Assembly (NCBI RefSeq): GCF_011801125.1
Contig: NZ_CP046171.1
Location: 2,976,001 to 3,040,000, forward strand
Source: Nocardia brasiliensis
GTDB lineage: Bacteria; Actinomycetota; Actinomycetes; Mycobacteriales; Mycobacteriaceae
DNA length: 64,000 nt
Direction: 5' to 3'
Part shown: positions 35,642-44,736 of the stretch, piece after piece
Layout of the letters: each line of letters opens with the position of its first letter
Position numbering within the stretch: the stretch's first letter is position 1
The notes under the pieces: generated by a model
Told to the model about the DNA's origin: nothing
The model's input: only the letters and a program-made list of their open reading frames with translations
Databases searched by the model: none
Program-made: the position numbers and the translations under genes

Positions 35642-36073
35642 TGTCTTTCTCCATTCATCAGGTGGTTCGAGAACGCTTCGGCGGGGTCGTGGCGGGCTAC
35701 CCGCACCGCTATACCCGGGTATCAAATCCCCTGCGGCTAAGAGTTTCCCTACAGAATGCTTGTGATCACGACCGGCACCACAGATTCTGCGTGGTCAGGC
35801 CCGCTCACGACATCGGCCGCTGGTCGTTGCCGGGGTCGTCATTTCGGCGGACACGGGTGCGTCGGTGTCATACCTGACGGTGTACGGACGTCCGGGTAGA
35901 TCCGGTATCGGGGCAGGTCGACGCGGTTCGGGCGGTTCGGGGTCGCCGGGTGCGACACAGGGCTGCCAATCCGGTTGCGTGCCGGTGGCTTCCGCTGCGC
36001 GCGACGGTGCCGCGCTCGTGCAGCGGGTAGGGTCGATACCCGGCTTTGGTGTTGAGTATCGAGGAGGACCGCG
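35642..36073. promoter_or_regulatory. Divergent control region with a 12-bp palindrome
   Basis: This 432-bp gap lies between the small gene and prcB. It has a perfect palindrome ATACCCGGGTAT at 35711-35722, a possible operator for the leftward gene. Nothing resembling a gene is seen. GAGGAGG precedes the prcB ATG. Confidence 0.35.
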
Positions 36074-36880
36074 ATGACGGATTGGTTCGACGAGGGGCAC
36101 GCATCGTCCTCGTTCTCGGAATACCTGCTCCGCAACGCGCCGGAACTGCTGCCGTCGAACCGGTTCGACGGCTCGCGCGCGGGGAAGGACATCGCGCCGC
36201 ACGGCACCACCATCGTCGCGCTCACCTACCGCGGCGGCGTGCTGCTCGCCGGTGACCGGCGCGGCACCATGGGCCATCTGCTGGCCACCCGGGACATGGA
36301 GAAGGTCTTCATCACCGACACCTATTCGGCGGCCGGATTCGCGGGCACCGTGGGCACGGCCGTCGAGATGATCCGGCTGTTCGCGGTCGAGCTCGAACAC
36401 TACGAGAAGATCGAGGGCGCGTCGCTGACCTTCGAGGGCAAGGCCAACCGGCTCTCGAAGATGGTGCGCGACAACCTGCCCGCGGCCATGCAGGACATGG
36501 CGGTCGTCCCGCTGCTCGTCGGCTACGACCTCGATGCCACCGATCCCGACCAGGCCGGGCGGATCTTCTCCTACGACGTCGTCGGCGGCCGCAGCGAGGA
36601 GCGGTTCGGCTATGCCGCCGTCGGCTCCGGTTCGCTGTTCGCGAAGTCGTCGCTGAAGAAGACCCACACTCGCGACATCGACGAAGAGCGTGCCCTGCAC
36701 CTCGCGGTGGAGGCACTGTTCGACGCCGCCGACGACGACACCGCCACCGGCGGTCCCGACGTCGTGCGCGGCATCTACCCCCGCGCGGTGGTCGTCGACG
36801 CCGACGGTGCCAGGGACATCCCCGAGGCCCGGCTCGAGAGCATCACCCGTGCCCTGCTCGCCGACCGCACCGCGTCCTGA
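36074..36880 (+). CDS. prcB: Proteasome beta subunit, orphan copy
   Basis: A 268-residue 20S proteasome beta subunit. A 44-residue propeptide ends in APHG, then the mature [20 protein letters not shown]. Counting from that Thr45 as Thr1, the catalytic T1, D17 and K33 (DMEKVF) are all in place, so it should self-process and be active. Later blocks ([62 protein letters not shown]) fit actinobacterial PrcB. But no prcA follows, and neither pup nor mpa/arc is nearby; the next gene is on the other strand. Either it uses the alpha ring made elsewhere or forms a variant particle. Confidence 0.9.
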   Translation: MTDWFDEGHASSSFSEYLLRNAPELLPSNRFDGSRAGKDIAPHGTTIVALTYRGGVLLAGDRRGTMGHLLATRDMEKVFITDTYSAAGFAGTVGTAVEMIRLFAVELEHYEKIEGASLTFEGKANRLSKMVRDNLPAAMQDMAVVPLLVGYDLDATDPDQAGRIFSYDVVGGRSEERFGYAAVGSGSLFAKSSLKKTHTRDIDEERALHLAVEALFDAADDDTATGGPDVVRGIYPRAVVVDADGARDIPEARLESITRALLADRTAS

Positions 36881-36887
36881 GAAGTCC

Positions 36888-37400
36888 TCAGTCGTCCATC
36901 CGGGTCGAGGCATAGAGGCCCAGGGCCATCGCGGCCAGGAGCGCGGTGGCCGCGAGTGCCCAGAAGGCCGGGCCGAAACGGAATCCGCCACCGAGGGCGA
37001 TCCGGTCCTGCCAGAAGCCGCGGAACCGGAGCACCAGAAACACCGATGTCGCCGAGCTGAGCAGCAGTGTTCCCGCGAGCACCGGCCCGGCGACGCGTCC
37101 GACGCGGGTCGCGGCGAAGCGCGTCAGCAGGATGGGCGCGAACAGTATCGCCAATACGCCGCAGGCGACCATCGCGATGCCGAGATGGTCGAGCCAGTAC
37201 GGATAGCCGCGCGGCGCCCACCAGGGCGTCACGTCGATCTCCGGCAGCTTGCGGCTGTTGTCGAAGCGCAACGGCTCCCCGCCGCGCACGCGGTCCGCGA
37301 CCGGAACCAGCCAGGTGACCACCAATGTCGAATTGGCCGCGAGCAGACTCGTCGCGCCCGCGACCGCAACGATCCCCCCGGCCCACCGCCGGGGTCGCAT
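36888..37400 (-). CDS. Four-helix membrane protein, unknown
   Basis: A 170-residue membrane protein with four helices. The ATG at 37400 has GGAGCGGGA just upstream; an ATG at 37463 without such a site would give 191. Between helices 1 and 2 is a polar extracytoplasmic loop with FDNSRKLPEIDVTPWWAPRGYPYWLDHL. It is convergent with prcB, its stop 7 bp away. I do not recognise a family. Confidence 0.65.
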   Translation of the reverse strand: MRPRRWAGGIVAVAGATSLLAANSTLVVTWLVPVADRVRGGEPLRFDNSRKLPEIDVTPWWAPRGYPYWLDHLGIAMVACGVLAILFAPILLTRFAATRVGRVAGPVLAGTLLLSSATSVFLVLRFRGFWQDRIALGGGFRFGPAFWALAATALLAAMALGLYASTRMDD

Positions 37401-37555
37401 TCCCGCTCCGGTCACCTCAATCGCGATCGCCCCCAACCTCGAGTACTGAACCCCGTCTGCCATCCCGATCGACCCACCCAACCGCCCGACCGGGTCGGCG
37501 AACGCACGGCTCGTCGCGGTGCGTCTGCTTTCTCCGCTCGCCGGGCACCGGGACC

Positions 37556-38215
37556 TCAGAGCCAGATGGGGTCGCCGTAGGCGGTGGTGGTGTTGTCGGC
37601 GGTGGGGGTGGAGATGGTGGCGGTGGCGAAGGAGCGCAGGGAGACCGGGCCCATGCAGGCGTCGACCTTGATCTCGACCTGGTCCATGGTGATGGAGGCG
37701 CGGCCGGTGGCGAGCTGCTTGCGACCGAATTCGACGGTGGCGATGGAGCCGGGCTTGAGGGTGGTGGAGATGTTCGGCGACACCGAGGCGTTGACGCCGA
37801 GGCTGACGCTCGGCGGGTAGGAGATGTTGAGCGAGGCGTTGGGGCCGACGGAGAAACCGAGGCTGGTGGTGAGCCCGGAGGAGACGTCGATCTGGCAGCC
37901 GATCTGATAGCCGAAGCTGACCTGACCGGTGGTGACGGGCTGGCTGCCGGAACCGGAGACCTCGGCGATGGCCTTGAGCGAGACGAAGCCTTCGCGGGTG
38001 AACATGGTGGCGGCGAGATTGGGGTAGCGATCGAGGGTCTCGCTGGTCTTGGTCACCGTCAGGGTCCAGCCGTCGTCGGTGGTGACGACCCGGGACTTGT
38101 CGGCGACGGCATCGGCGGCGGCAACGCCCTGCGTGCCGATGAGCAATCCGGCTGCAATCGCGCTGGTGCACGCCGCAGTGCCGATGAGGCCGCGCCGAAA
38201 GGCAACCCTTTTCAT
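37556..38215 (-). CDS. MspA-family porin
   Basis: A 219-residue outer-membrane (mycomembrane) porin. A signal peptide (about 1-33) precedes VTTDDGWTLTVTKTSETLDRYPNLAATMFTREGFVS, the hallmark of MspA proteins, and the long glycine- and serine-rich beta-strands FGYQIGCQIDVSSGLTTSLGFSVG and STTLKPGSIATVEFGRK that form the octameric pore. Only organisms with a mycolate outer membrane have it, which helps place the source in the Mycobacteriales. ATG at 38215; upstream 335 bp separate it divergently from the PIG-L gene and contain a 5'-UTR hairpin. Confidence 0.92.
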   Translation of the reverse strand: MKRVAFRRGLIGTAACTSAIAAGLLIGTQGVAAADAVADKSRVVTTDDGWTLTVTKTSETLDRYPNLAATMFTREGFVSLKAIAEVSGSGSQPVTTGQVSFGYQIGCQIDVSSGLTTSLGFSVGPNASLNISYPPSVSLGVNASVSPNISTTLKPGSIATVEFGRKQLATGRASITMDQVEIKVDACMGPVSLRSFATATISTPTADNTTTAYGDPIWL

Positions 38216-38250
38216 AGTTTCCGGTCCTTGTCGGGTCAGGTAGTGGCGTC

Positions 38251-38270
38251 GAACCCGCAAAGATGGGTTC
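38251..38270 (-). other. 5'-leader stem-loop of the porin mRNA
   Basis: GAACCC - 8 bases - GGGTTC forms a short perfect stem on the porin transcript about 35 bases ahead of its start codon. The rest of the 335-bp gap (38216-38550) is otherwise featureless, with an AT-richer stretch at about 38278-38325. Confidence 0.3.
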
Positions 38271-38550
38271 CCCTTCTGATTAAAGGAAAACGCAATAGCA
38301 ATCTTCTGGCAACCTCTGTTGAATCGTGTCGAGCCGCCGTGATCGCGCGTTGATCGTTTCGAGATCGGAATCCCCCGGCCGGAGTGGGTCGCCGAGGCCG
38401 CGACGGCTGGTTTGTGGAGTACGTCACGCGATGTCCGTTATGTGCGGACGGAGTTCGGATCAGTGTGCGCGGGAGCACAGGCGGGCCGCATCGGCTGCTC
38501 TACTATCTCTGATTTCGTGCGGTGCGACGGACACTGACGGGAGGCGAGCG

Positions 38551-40344
38551 ATGGGTTGCGCGGGGGCAGGCTGCGGGGGACGAGTGAGTCGCCGCGCGGT
38601 GCTGGCGGCGGGCTTGGCCGCGACGTGGTTCGTCGCCGGCGCGCCCGAGTCGGTGCCGCGGCGCCTCGGCACCGATCCCGCCCACACCGACGTGCTGTTC
38701 ATCGGTGCGCACCCGGATGACGAGTCGAGCAACCTGTCCACCTTCGGGCGCTGGCGCGAGGAACGGGGCTGGCGCACCGGCGTCGTGACGATCACCCGCG
38801 GTGAGGGCGGCGGCAACGCGGCGGGTCTCGAGGAAGGGCCGGAGCTGGGTTTGATCCGGGAGATCGAGGAGCGCCGTGCCACCGCGCCGTTCGGCATCGA
38901 GAACATCTTCTACCTGGACAAGCCCGACTTCTGGTACACCCTGTCGGCCCCGTTGACCGCGCGCGTGTGGGGTGTCGAGGACACCCTGGCGCGGCTCGTG
39001 CGACTGGTGCGTTCGACCACCCCGCACACCATCGTGGTGATGGATCCGCGTCCGTTCGATCAGCATGGTGGACACCAGCTTTCGGCGCGGCTTGGCATCG
39101 AGGCGTTCCGTGCCGCGGCGGACCCGCTTGCCTTTCCGGAACAGCTCGCCGAGGAAGGGTTGCGTCCGTGGCGGCCCGGCAGCTTGCTGGCGCAGAACTA
39201 CGGGTTCGACGCACTGCTCGGGCCTGAGGCGGCCGAACAGCGGCGGATCGATCCGGCCAGCGGCCTGCCGGTGTTCGGCGTGTGGTCCGGGGCGCGGTCG
39301 CGGGCGCACGACACGAGCTGGGCACAGGTCGAGCGCGACGCGACCCGCCTTTATCTGACACAGGGTTTCGCGGCGAAGCCGCCCCTGGTGCCGTCGGATC
39401 CGCGCGAACTCGGTTCGGACTGGTTCACGGTGCTTGCCGAGCAAGGCCGCTTCGTCGAGGCGCCCGTGCGCCCGCAGGCCGGACTGCGACCGCTGTACGC
39501 CGAGTTCCGCGACTGGGCCGACCGAATCGGGTTGCCCTGGTTGGCCAATGGCGCGCAGCCCGCCTATCCGCCGAACCCGCGCACCGTGATTCCCGCGGTG
39601 CCTGCCGCGCCGGTGCTCGACGGCGTCGAGGGGCCGGGCGAATACCCCGGTCCAGCACTGCCGTTGGCGCTCTGGCAGGGCGAGGGGGACTGCGCGGCGA
39701 CCGCGAAGCTGTCCAGGCACGCCGACGATCTGTACGTGCTGGTCGAGGTCACCGACGACCGCAAGGGCGCGGAGTTGGCCGCCGACGACATCAAAAGGCA
39801 TTGGCGCACCGACTCGGTGGAGATCGCGCTGGATCCGCGTGGCGACTCCGACGACACCTCGACCACGTTCAAAGCCGGCATCCTGCCCTACACCGCGAGC
39901 CGGGGCGGACCGGCCGCCGAGCGCGACGCCGACAACGAGCAAGGCGTGGCCAGTGCGACGGCCCCAGGCCTGCGGGTCGCCGCACGGGTGAGCGAGCCGT
40001 ATCGCGGCTACACGGTCGAGGTGAAGATCCCGCTGGCCGAGCTGCCCGCGCCGGTCGATCCCGCCGGTTTCGCGGTGAACATCCTGGTCTACGACTCCGA
40101 TACCGCCGACAGGACCGGCCGCACCCGCCTTGCCTGGTCGCCTTTCGGCAGTCCGCAAGCCGACCCTTACGTGTGGGGGACCGCCGAGCTCGCCGATTAC
40201 TCACCGCCGGTGGCACTTTCGGCGACCACGAGACCAGCCGTGATTCCGCGAACCGCCGCGCGTAGCGCCGATTCACCGGCATCGATCGCCCAGGCCACGC
40301 GCATCGGGGTACCGATCGCGGGCAATCCGCGCGCGGCTCGCTAG
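38551..40344 (+). CDS. Tat-exported PIG-L deacetylase fused to a CBM9-like domain
   Basis: A 597-residue protein. After an RVSRRAVLAAG leader, residues about 45-310 form a PIG-L/LmbE zinc deacetylase: AHPDDE (53-58) and VVMDPRPFDQHGGHQLSA supply zinc ligands and the catalytic His/Asp. After a linker, residues about 400-560 look like a CBM9/DOMON-type beta-sandwich that binds sugar (LDGVEGPGEYPG, DDLYVLVEVTDDRKGAEL, DSVEIALDPRGDSDD, FAVNILVYDSD). This suggests an exported enzyme removing acetyl groups from a polysaccharide. ATG at 38551 follows GGGAGG. A terminator follows the stop. Confidence 0.83.
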   Translation: MGCAGAGCGGRVSRRAVLAAGLAATWFVAGAPESVPRRLGTDPAHTDVLFIGAHPDDESSNLSTFGRWREERGWRTGVVTITRGEGGGNAAGLEEGPELGLIREIEERRATAPFGIENIFYLDKPDFWYTLSAPLTARVWGVEDTLARLVRLVRSTTPHTIVVMDPRPFDQHGGHQLSARLGIEAFRAAADPLAFPEQLAEEGLRPWRPGSLLAQNYGFDALLGPEAAEQRRIDPASGLPVFGVWSGARSRAHDTSWAQVERDATRLYLTQGFAAKPPLVPSDPRELGSDWFTVLAEQGRFVEAPVRPQAGLRPLYAEFRDWADRIGLPWLANGAQPAYPPNPRTVIPAVPAAPVLDGVEGPGEYPGPALPLALWQGEGDCAATAKLSRHADDLYVLVEVTDDRKGAELAADDIKRHWRTDSVEIALDPRGDSDDTSTTFKAGILPYTASRGGPAAERDADNEQGVASATAPGLRVAARVSEPYRGYTVEVKIPLAELPAPVDPAGFAVNILVYDSDTADRTGRTRLAWSPFGSPQADPYVWGTAELADYSPPVALSATTRPAVIPRTAARSADSPASIAQATRIGVPIAGNPRAAR

Positions 40345-40366
40345 CGGAAGCGAATAGGCGCTTCCG
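40345..40366 (+). terminator. Hairpin terminator of the PIG-L gene
   Basis: CGGAAGCG - AATAGG - CGCTTCCG, a perfect 8-bp stem, starts at the base after the stop codon and is followed by GTTT. Confidence 0.6.
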
Positions 40367-40444
40367 GTTTCGCGCCGGGGCCGGACGCGGTAGACAGGAT
40401 GATCAGCGCCCTGTCGGGCGACCCGCGCGGAGTGAGGAGTGTCG

Positions 40445-41881
40445 ATGGAACCTGTCGTCGCGGTGACCGGAGGCAAGATCAGCGGCCGGACCGTCAACGG
40501 GGTCAGCGCGTTCCTCGGGGTGCCGTACGCGGAGCCGCCGGTCGGGCCCGCGCTGTTCCAGGCACCCCGACCGCCGGTGCCGTGGGCGGGGGTCCGCGCG
40601 GCGGTCGAGTTCGGCGCCAGCTGCCCGCAAACGCCGTACCCGCCCGCGCTCGCCACGATCTTCGGGAACCAGACGGTGCCGGGCGCGGAGTCGCTCAATG
40701 TCAATGTGTGGACGCCTGATCCGGGCGGGTCCGGCCTGCCGGTGCTGGTGTGGATCCACGGTGGCGCGTTCACCCGCGGCTCGAACGCGTTGCCCGTCTA
40801 CGACGGCGCCGCGTTCGCGCGCGACGGCGTGGTGCTGGTTTCGCTCAATTACCGCCTCGGCGCAGCGGGTTTCGCGGTGCTCGACGGCGCACCGTCGAAT
40901 CGCGGTCTGCTCGATCAGCAGTACGCGCTCGCCTGGGTCCAGGAGAACATCAGCGGCTTCGGCGGCGACCCGGACAACGTGACGGTCTTCGGTGAGTCGG
41001 CAGGCGCGATGAGCATCGCCGCCCTGCTCGCCTCGCCTCGCTCGGCCGGGCTGTTCGCCAAGGCGATCATCCAGAGCGGCAACGGCGAGGTCGTCGCGAC
41101 CGAGGACGACGCACGCAAAGTGTCCGCCGAGATCGCCGCGACCCTCGGCATCGCCGCCACCGCAGCAGAGTTCGCCGCCGCCCCGCTGCCGGATCTGCTC
41201 GCCGCGCAGGAGAAGGCGGTCGCGGACCTGATCGCCGATACCGATCCGGCGCGCTGGGGTGCCTCGGTGATCACCGGTGGTCTGGCGTCGCTGCCTCTGC
41301 TTCCCGTGCTGGACGGGGTCGTACTGACCGAGCGGCCGATCGACGCGGTCGCCGCCGGGTCGGCCAGGGGGATCAGTCTGCTCATCGGGCATACCAGCGA
41401 GGAATTCCGGTTGTTCTTGGTCCCGACCGGTGTTGCCGCGGCATTGACCATGGACGCGCTGCCGGTCGTGCTGGGGCGGTACCAACTCGATGTCTCCTGC
41501 CTGGAACCGTATCTCGCGCGCCGACCCGGGGCGTCGGCCGGTGACCTGCTGTCCGAGGTACTCACCGATCGCGTGTTCCGGGTTCCGGCACGGCAATTGG
41601 CGCATGCCCAGGCGGCGACGGGCACGCCGGTGTTCGCCTTCGAATTCGCTTGGCGGCGAGTCGATCAGGATTTCGGCGCGTTCCACGCGCTGGAACTTCC
41701 GTTCGTGTTCGACACCCTCGCCGCGGCACCCGCGCTGGTCGGTCCGAACCCGGCCCAGTCGGTCGCGGACGAGATGCACGCGGCCTGGGTCGCCTTCGCG
41801 CGCACCGGCGACCCGGGCTGGCCGCGCGACAGCGCCGAGCTGCCGTCGGTGCGAGTGTTCGACGATCCGGCGCCGGCCTGA
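40445..41881 (+). CDS. Type-B carboxylesterase
   Basis: A 478-residue alpha/beta-hydrolase of the carboxylesterase/lipase family. It starts at ATG 40445 with GAGGAG in front, and reads GVPYAEPPVG, VLVWIHGGAFTRGS (oxyanion HGG), then FGESAGAMS with the nucleophile Ser (about residue 185). The acid Glu is in HTSEEFRLF and the catalytic His in FHALELPFVF. No signal peptide, so it is cytoplasmic and probably a general esterase. Sequence from 41882 to 42115 holds no convincing gene. Confidence 0.88.
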   Translation: MEPVVAVTGGKISGRTVNGVSAFLGVPYAEPPVGPALFQAPRPPVPWAGVRAAVEFGASCPQTPYPPALATIFGNQTVPGAESLNVNVWTPDPGGSGLPVLVWIHGGAFTRGSNALPVYDGAAFARDGVVLVSLNYRLGAAGFAVLDGAPSNRGLLDQQYALAWVQENISGFGGDPDNVTVFGESAGAMSIAALLASPRSAGLFAKAIIQSGNGEVVATEDDARKVSAEIAATLGIAATAAEFAAAPLPDLLAAQEKAVADLIADTDPARWGASVITGGLASLPLLPVLDGVVLTERPIDAVAAGSARGISLLIGHTSEEFRLFLVPTGVAAALTMDALPVVLGRYQLDVSCLEPYLARRPGASAGDLLSEVLTDRVFRVPARQLAHAQAATGTPVFAFEFAWRRVDQDFGAFHALELPFVFDTLAAAPALVGPNPAQSVADEMHAAWVAFARTGDPGWPRDSAELPSVRVFDDPAPA

Positions 41882-42115
41882 CCGCGTGGCGCTCGTCCTC
41901 GGTGATCTCGACAGTGTGCGGCACGACCAGATCCAGCTCGGCCACCGAGCGTCCGTCTCGAAGTACGCCCTCGTGCAACGGGTCCAGGAAGACTCAGCGG
42001 CTTCGGGGAGTGCGACGCCGTACCTCTAGGGGCGCATCGTCACGACGGATGGCGGAGCGGTCCGCGGGCATGCGCGCCGACCTGGCGCAGATCCGGGCGC
42101 GCCGCAATAGTGCGT

Positions 42116-43438
42116 TCAGTGCGCGCTGCCACGCGAGGCCGGTGCCCGCCGGTGCGGGCTCTCGTCGACCAGTCCGAACACCCGCGCCATGGCGGTGCGA
42201 CCGGCGGCGATCTGCTCGGTCGCCCTGTCCTGCAGGCGATCACGCAGCGCGGGCGCCGTGGTCCACAGCTCGCGGACGGCGTCGGTCAACCGCTGTTCGA
42301 GCGCGTCGTCGTCGAGCCGGATGATGCGCAGCCCGGTGCCGAACATGCCGGCCAGCCCGTGGAACTTGTCGTCGTAGTACCGCGACGCCGAGAGGGCGAC
42401 CGCCGGAATGCCCTGGGACAGGGCGAAAACCGCGAGATGGTAGGTGCTGGTCACCAGCACACGGCAGTCCGCGACCTGGTGCGCGACGTCGGTGGCAGTC
42501 CCGGACCGGCGCACGGCGGGGCGCACCCGCCGCGCGCCGATGAGTAGGGGCAATGTGGCCCTGCGGTCCTCGGAGTCGTACTCGCTCACGATCAATGGTG
42601 CCAGCGCGGCACCGAATTCTGTTGCGCACGCCGATAATACGGCGGCGAGAACGCTGCGGGCGTGCGGCGTGACCCGCGAGTAGTCCGCGACCCGCAGGCA
42701 CACACCTAGGTCGGTACCGAGCTCGGCGCGGCGCAACGCGTATCCGAATTCGACCGCGTCGTCACCGGTCACCAGGATGCGACCGGGTGCGACGCCGAGC
42801 TCGGCGAGCAGATCTGGGCCGCGCCGCCCCTCGCGCAGCGCGATGACGTCCACCCCGGGCAGCACCGCGCCCGCCCGGCGCAGCAGGTGCGGATCGCGCA
42901 TCGGGCCGATGCCCTGCCCGATCATGGCGGTGGGAATGCCGAGCGCGGCAGCCTGTTCCAGTAGATCCAGGACGCGATGGGCTTGATACCGGTCGACATC
43001 GGTCAGATATCCGCCGCCTTGCGCGATCACCAGGGAGGCGTCGGTGAGCGCGGCAGGCAATGGAGCGGGCTCGAGCACCGCCGCGGTGTCCCGGCCAGCG
43101 CGATGGAGCGTGGCCCGTGCCGCCGTGCGGATCTGGCGCAGCCGCTCTTTCGGCGCATCCGAGGCGGCCCGCCAGTGCAGCGCGACCGGTCCGGGGTTGA
43201 TCCGGCTAGTGAAACCTGAACGCGCCCAATGCCCGCCGGTGGCGGCGTGCACCGGTTCCGCCTCGGGCAGCAGCGCGCGCAGCACCATCGGCTGATCGGT
43301 CAGCATCCCGATTCGCGCGTCCGGCCAGTGTTCGCGCAGGCGCCGCACGGTGATCGCCATCATCGCGAGGTCGCCGCGATTGCGCAGCGCGTACTCGCCG
43401 TTGTCGACCAGCACCCGGATCGAGCCGCCGCCCGGCAC
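42116..43438 (-). CDS. Polysaccharide pyruvyl transferase-family protein
   Basis: A 440-residue protein of the CsaB/WcaK/AmsJ type. A GTG at 43438, two bases after the sugar-transferase stop, opens it. Landmarks are the N-terminal DNGEYALRNRGDLAMM, LVIAQGGGYLTD, IGQGIGPM, ALREGRRGPDLL and, near the end, VTSTYHLAVFALSQGIPAVALSASRYYDDKFHGL, typical of the family's HxxxFA region. These enzymes add pyruvate ketals to surface glycans from phosphoenolpyruvate; the acceptor sugar is not predictable. It is on the left arm of the polysaccharide locus. Confidence 0.86.
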   Translation of the reverse strand: MPGGGSIRVLVDNGEYALRNRGDLAMMAITVRRLREHWPDARIGMLTDQPMVLRALLPEAEPVHAATGGHWARSGFTSRINPGPVALHWRAASDAPKERLRQIRTAARATLHRAGRDTAAVLEPAPLPAALTDASLVIAQGGGYLTDVDRYQAHRVLDLLEQAAALGIPTAMIGQGIGPMRDPHLLRRAGAVLPGVDVIALREGRRGPDLLAELGVAPGRILVTGDDAVEFGYALRRAELGTDLGVCLRVADYSRVTPHARSVLAAVLSACATEFGAALAPLIVSEYDSEDRRATLPLLIGARRVRPAVRRSGTATDVAHQVADCRVLVTSTYHLAVFALSQGIPAVALSASRYYDDKFHGLAGMFGTGLRIIRLDDDALEQRLTDAVRELWTTAPALRDRLQDRATEQIAAGRTAMARVFGLVDESPHRRAPASRGSAH

Positions 43439-43440
43439 GG

Positions 43441-44736
43441 TCAGTACGCCCCGTCGCCGCGGGCGACCGTGCGGATGGTCTTGGCCAGGATCGTCAGGTC
43501 CAGCCGCATCGACCAGTTGTCGACATAGCTGACGTCCAGGCGCATCGATTGTTCCAGCGACAGATCCGAGCGCCCACTGACCTGCCATAATCCGGTGATG
43601 CCCGGTTTGACCAAGAGCCTGCGCCGCATCGCGTCGTCGTAGGCGTCGACCTCGCGCCGCACCTGCGGGCGCGGCCCGACCACGCTCATCTCGCGGCGTA
43701 GGACGTTGAGGAACTGCGGCAGCTCGTCGAGGCTGTACTTGCGCAGGATGCGGCCGATCGGCGTCACCCGCGGATCGTGTTCGAGCTTGAAGAACACCGG
43801 ATTGCCGCCCGCCGCGTCGATCAGCGCGCCCACGTGGTCGTCGGCGTCGACGTACATGCTCCGGAACTTGAGCATGGCGAATGGCTTGCCGTGCATGCCG
43901 ATCCGCTCGGAGCGATAGAACACCGGCCCGGGGCTCGTGAGTTTGATCAGCAGCCCGATGACGAGCAGCGTCGGCGCGATGGTCAGCAGTGCCAGCCCGG
44001 CGAAGCACAGGTCGAAGACCGTCTTGGACCGCGCTCGCGCGAGGGGGTGCCGGGGTCTCGCGACATGCAGGACGGTCATGTTCGACACCGAGCGGCTGGT
44101 CACCCGGTCCCGGGCGACGTCGATCAGGCCGGTCGCCAGCAGCAGTTCGGCGCCGAGTTCCTCGAGGTCCCAAGCGAGCCTGCGGAATTCGTCGGGCGTG
44201 CAGAGGTCACCGCCGGTGAGCACGACCGCGTCGGCGCGGGTACGGTACACCGCTTCGGTCACCGAGCGCAGATCCCCGACGACCGGCAGCTGGTGACGTG
44301 CGCTCCCCGTGCCGCCGCCCGAACAGGCACAGGTCGGCGCGGGGGTACAGATGCCGATCACCTGGTAATTCGAGGCCGGATCGGCGGCAAAGGCGGCTGC
44401 GACCGCCCGCGCCGCCGTGGGCTGGCCGACAACCAGGACGGCGGTGGGCGCTCGGTGTGTGGTTGCGCCGCGACGGGTGGGACGTCCCCACAGCGCCCGG
44501 GTGCCGAGCAGCCCGAGCAGGCCGACCGGCAGCGCGAGCGCCACGTAGTCGCGGGTGGTGTCGAGCGGGAACAGCAGGGCGGCGATCGCGACGAGGGAGA
44601 ACAGGTAGAGCAGTGCCGCGCCGAGGACCGCGAAGTCGGCCGCGGGCAAGTCCGCGACATGACCGCTGCGCCGACCTCGTCGCGTGACCGCGGGCGGATC
44701 GACGACAACCCCTGACCCGCACATATCTAAACGCAT
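43441..44736 (-). CDS. Polyprenyl glycosylphosphotransferase (initiating sugar transferase)
   Basis: A 431-residue WbaP/WcaJ-like enzyme that starts the glycan by moving a sugar-1-phosphate onto a polyprenyl phosphate. The N-terminal part has only two membrane helices, fewer than in typical members, followed by a CoA-binding-like domain with a short Cys-rich stretch (CTPAPTCACSG). The catalytic C-terminus is complete: helix at about 240-260, SPGPVFYRSERIG, KFRSMYVDAD, DELPQFLNVLRREMSVVGPRP, and KPGITGLWQVSGRSD. It is divergent from the rest of the locus over 0.5 kb. Confidence 0.9.
   Translation of the reverse strand: MRLDMCGSGVVVDPPAVTRRGRRSGHVADLPAADFAVLGAALLYLFSLVAIAALLFPLDTTRDYVALALPVGLLGLLGTRALWGRPTRRGATTHRAPTAVLVVGQPTAARAVAAAFAADPASNYQVIGICTPAPTCACSGGGTGSARHQLPVVGDLRSVTEAVYRTRADAVVLTGGDLCTPDEFRRLAWDLEELGAELLLATGLIDVARDRVTSRSVSNMTVLHVARPRHPLARARSKTVFDLCFAGLALLTIAPTLLVIGLLIKLTSPGPVFYRSERIGMHGKPFAMLKFRSMYVDADDHVGALIDAAGGNPVFFKLEHDPRVTPIGRILRKYSLDELPQFLNVLRREMSVVGPRPQVRREVDAYDDAMRRRLLVKPGITGLWQVSGRSDLSLEQSMRLDVSYVDNWSMRLDLTILAKTIRTVARGDGAY

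Noticed and set aside
35839..36225. Minus-strand frames over the prcB promoter
   Set aside because: They run into the prcB coding sequence and have no recognisable protein pattern or ribosome site.
41885..41978. Minus-strand stretch reading HEGVLRDGRSVAELDLVVPHTV
   Set aside because: It looks faintly protein-like and might be a gene fragment, but I cannot name a family, and the frame continues into the esterase gene.
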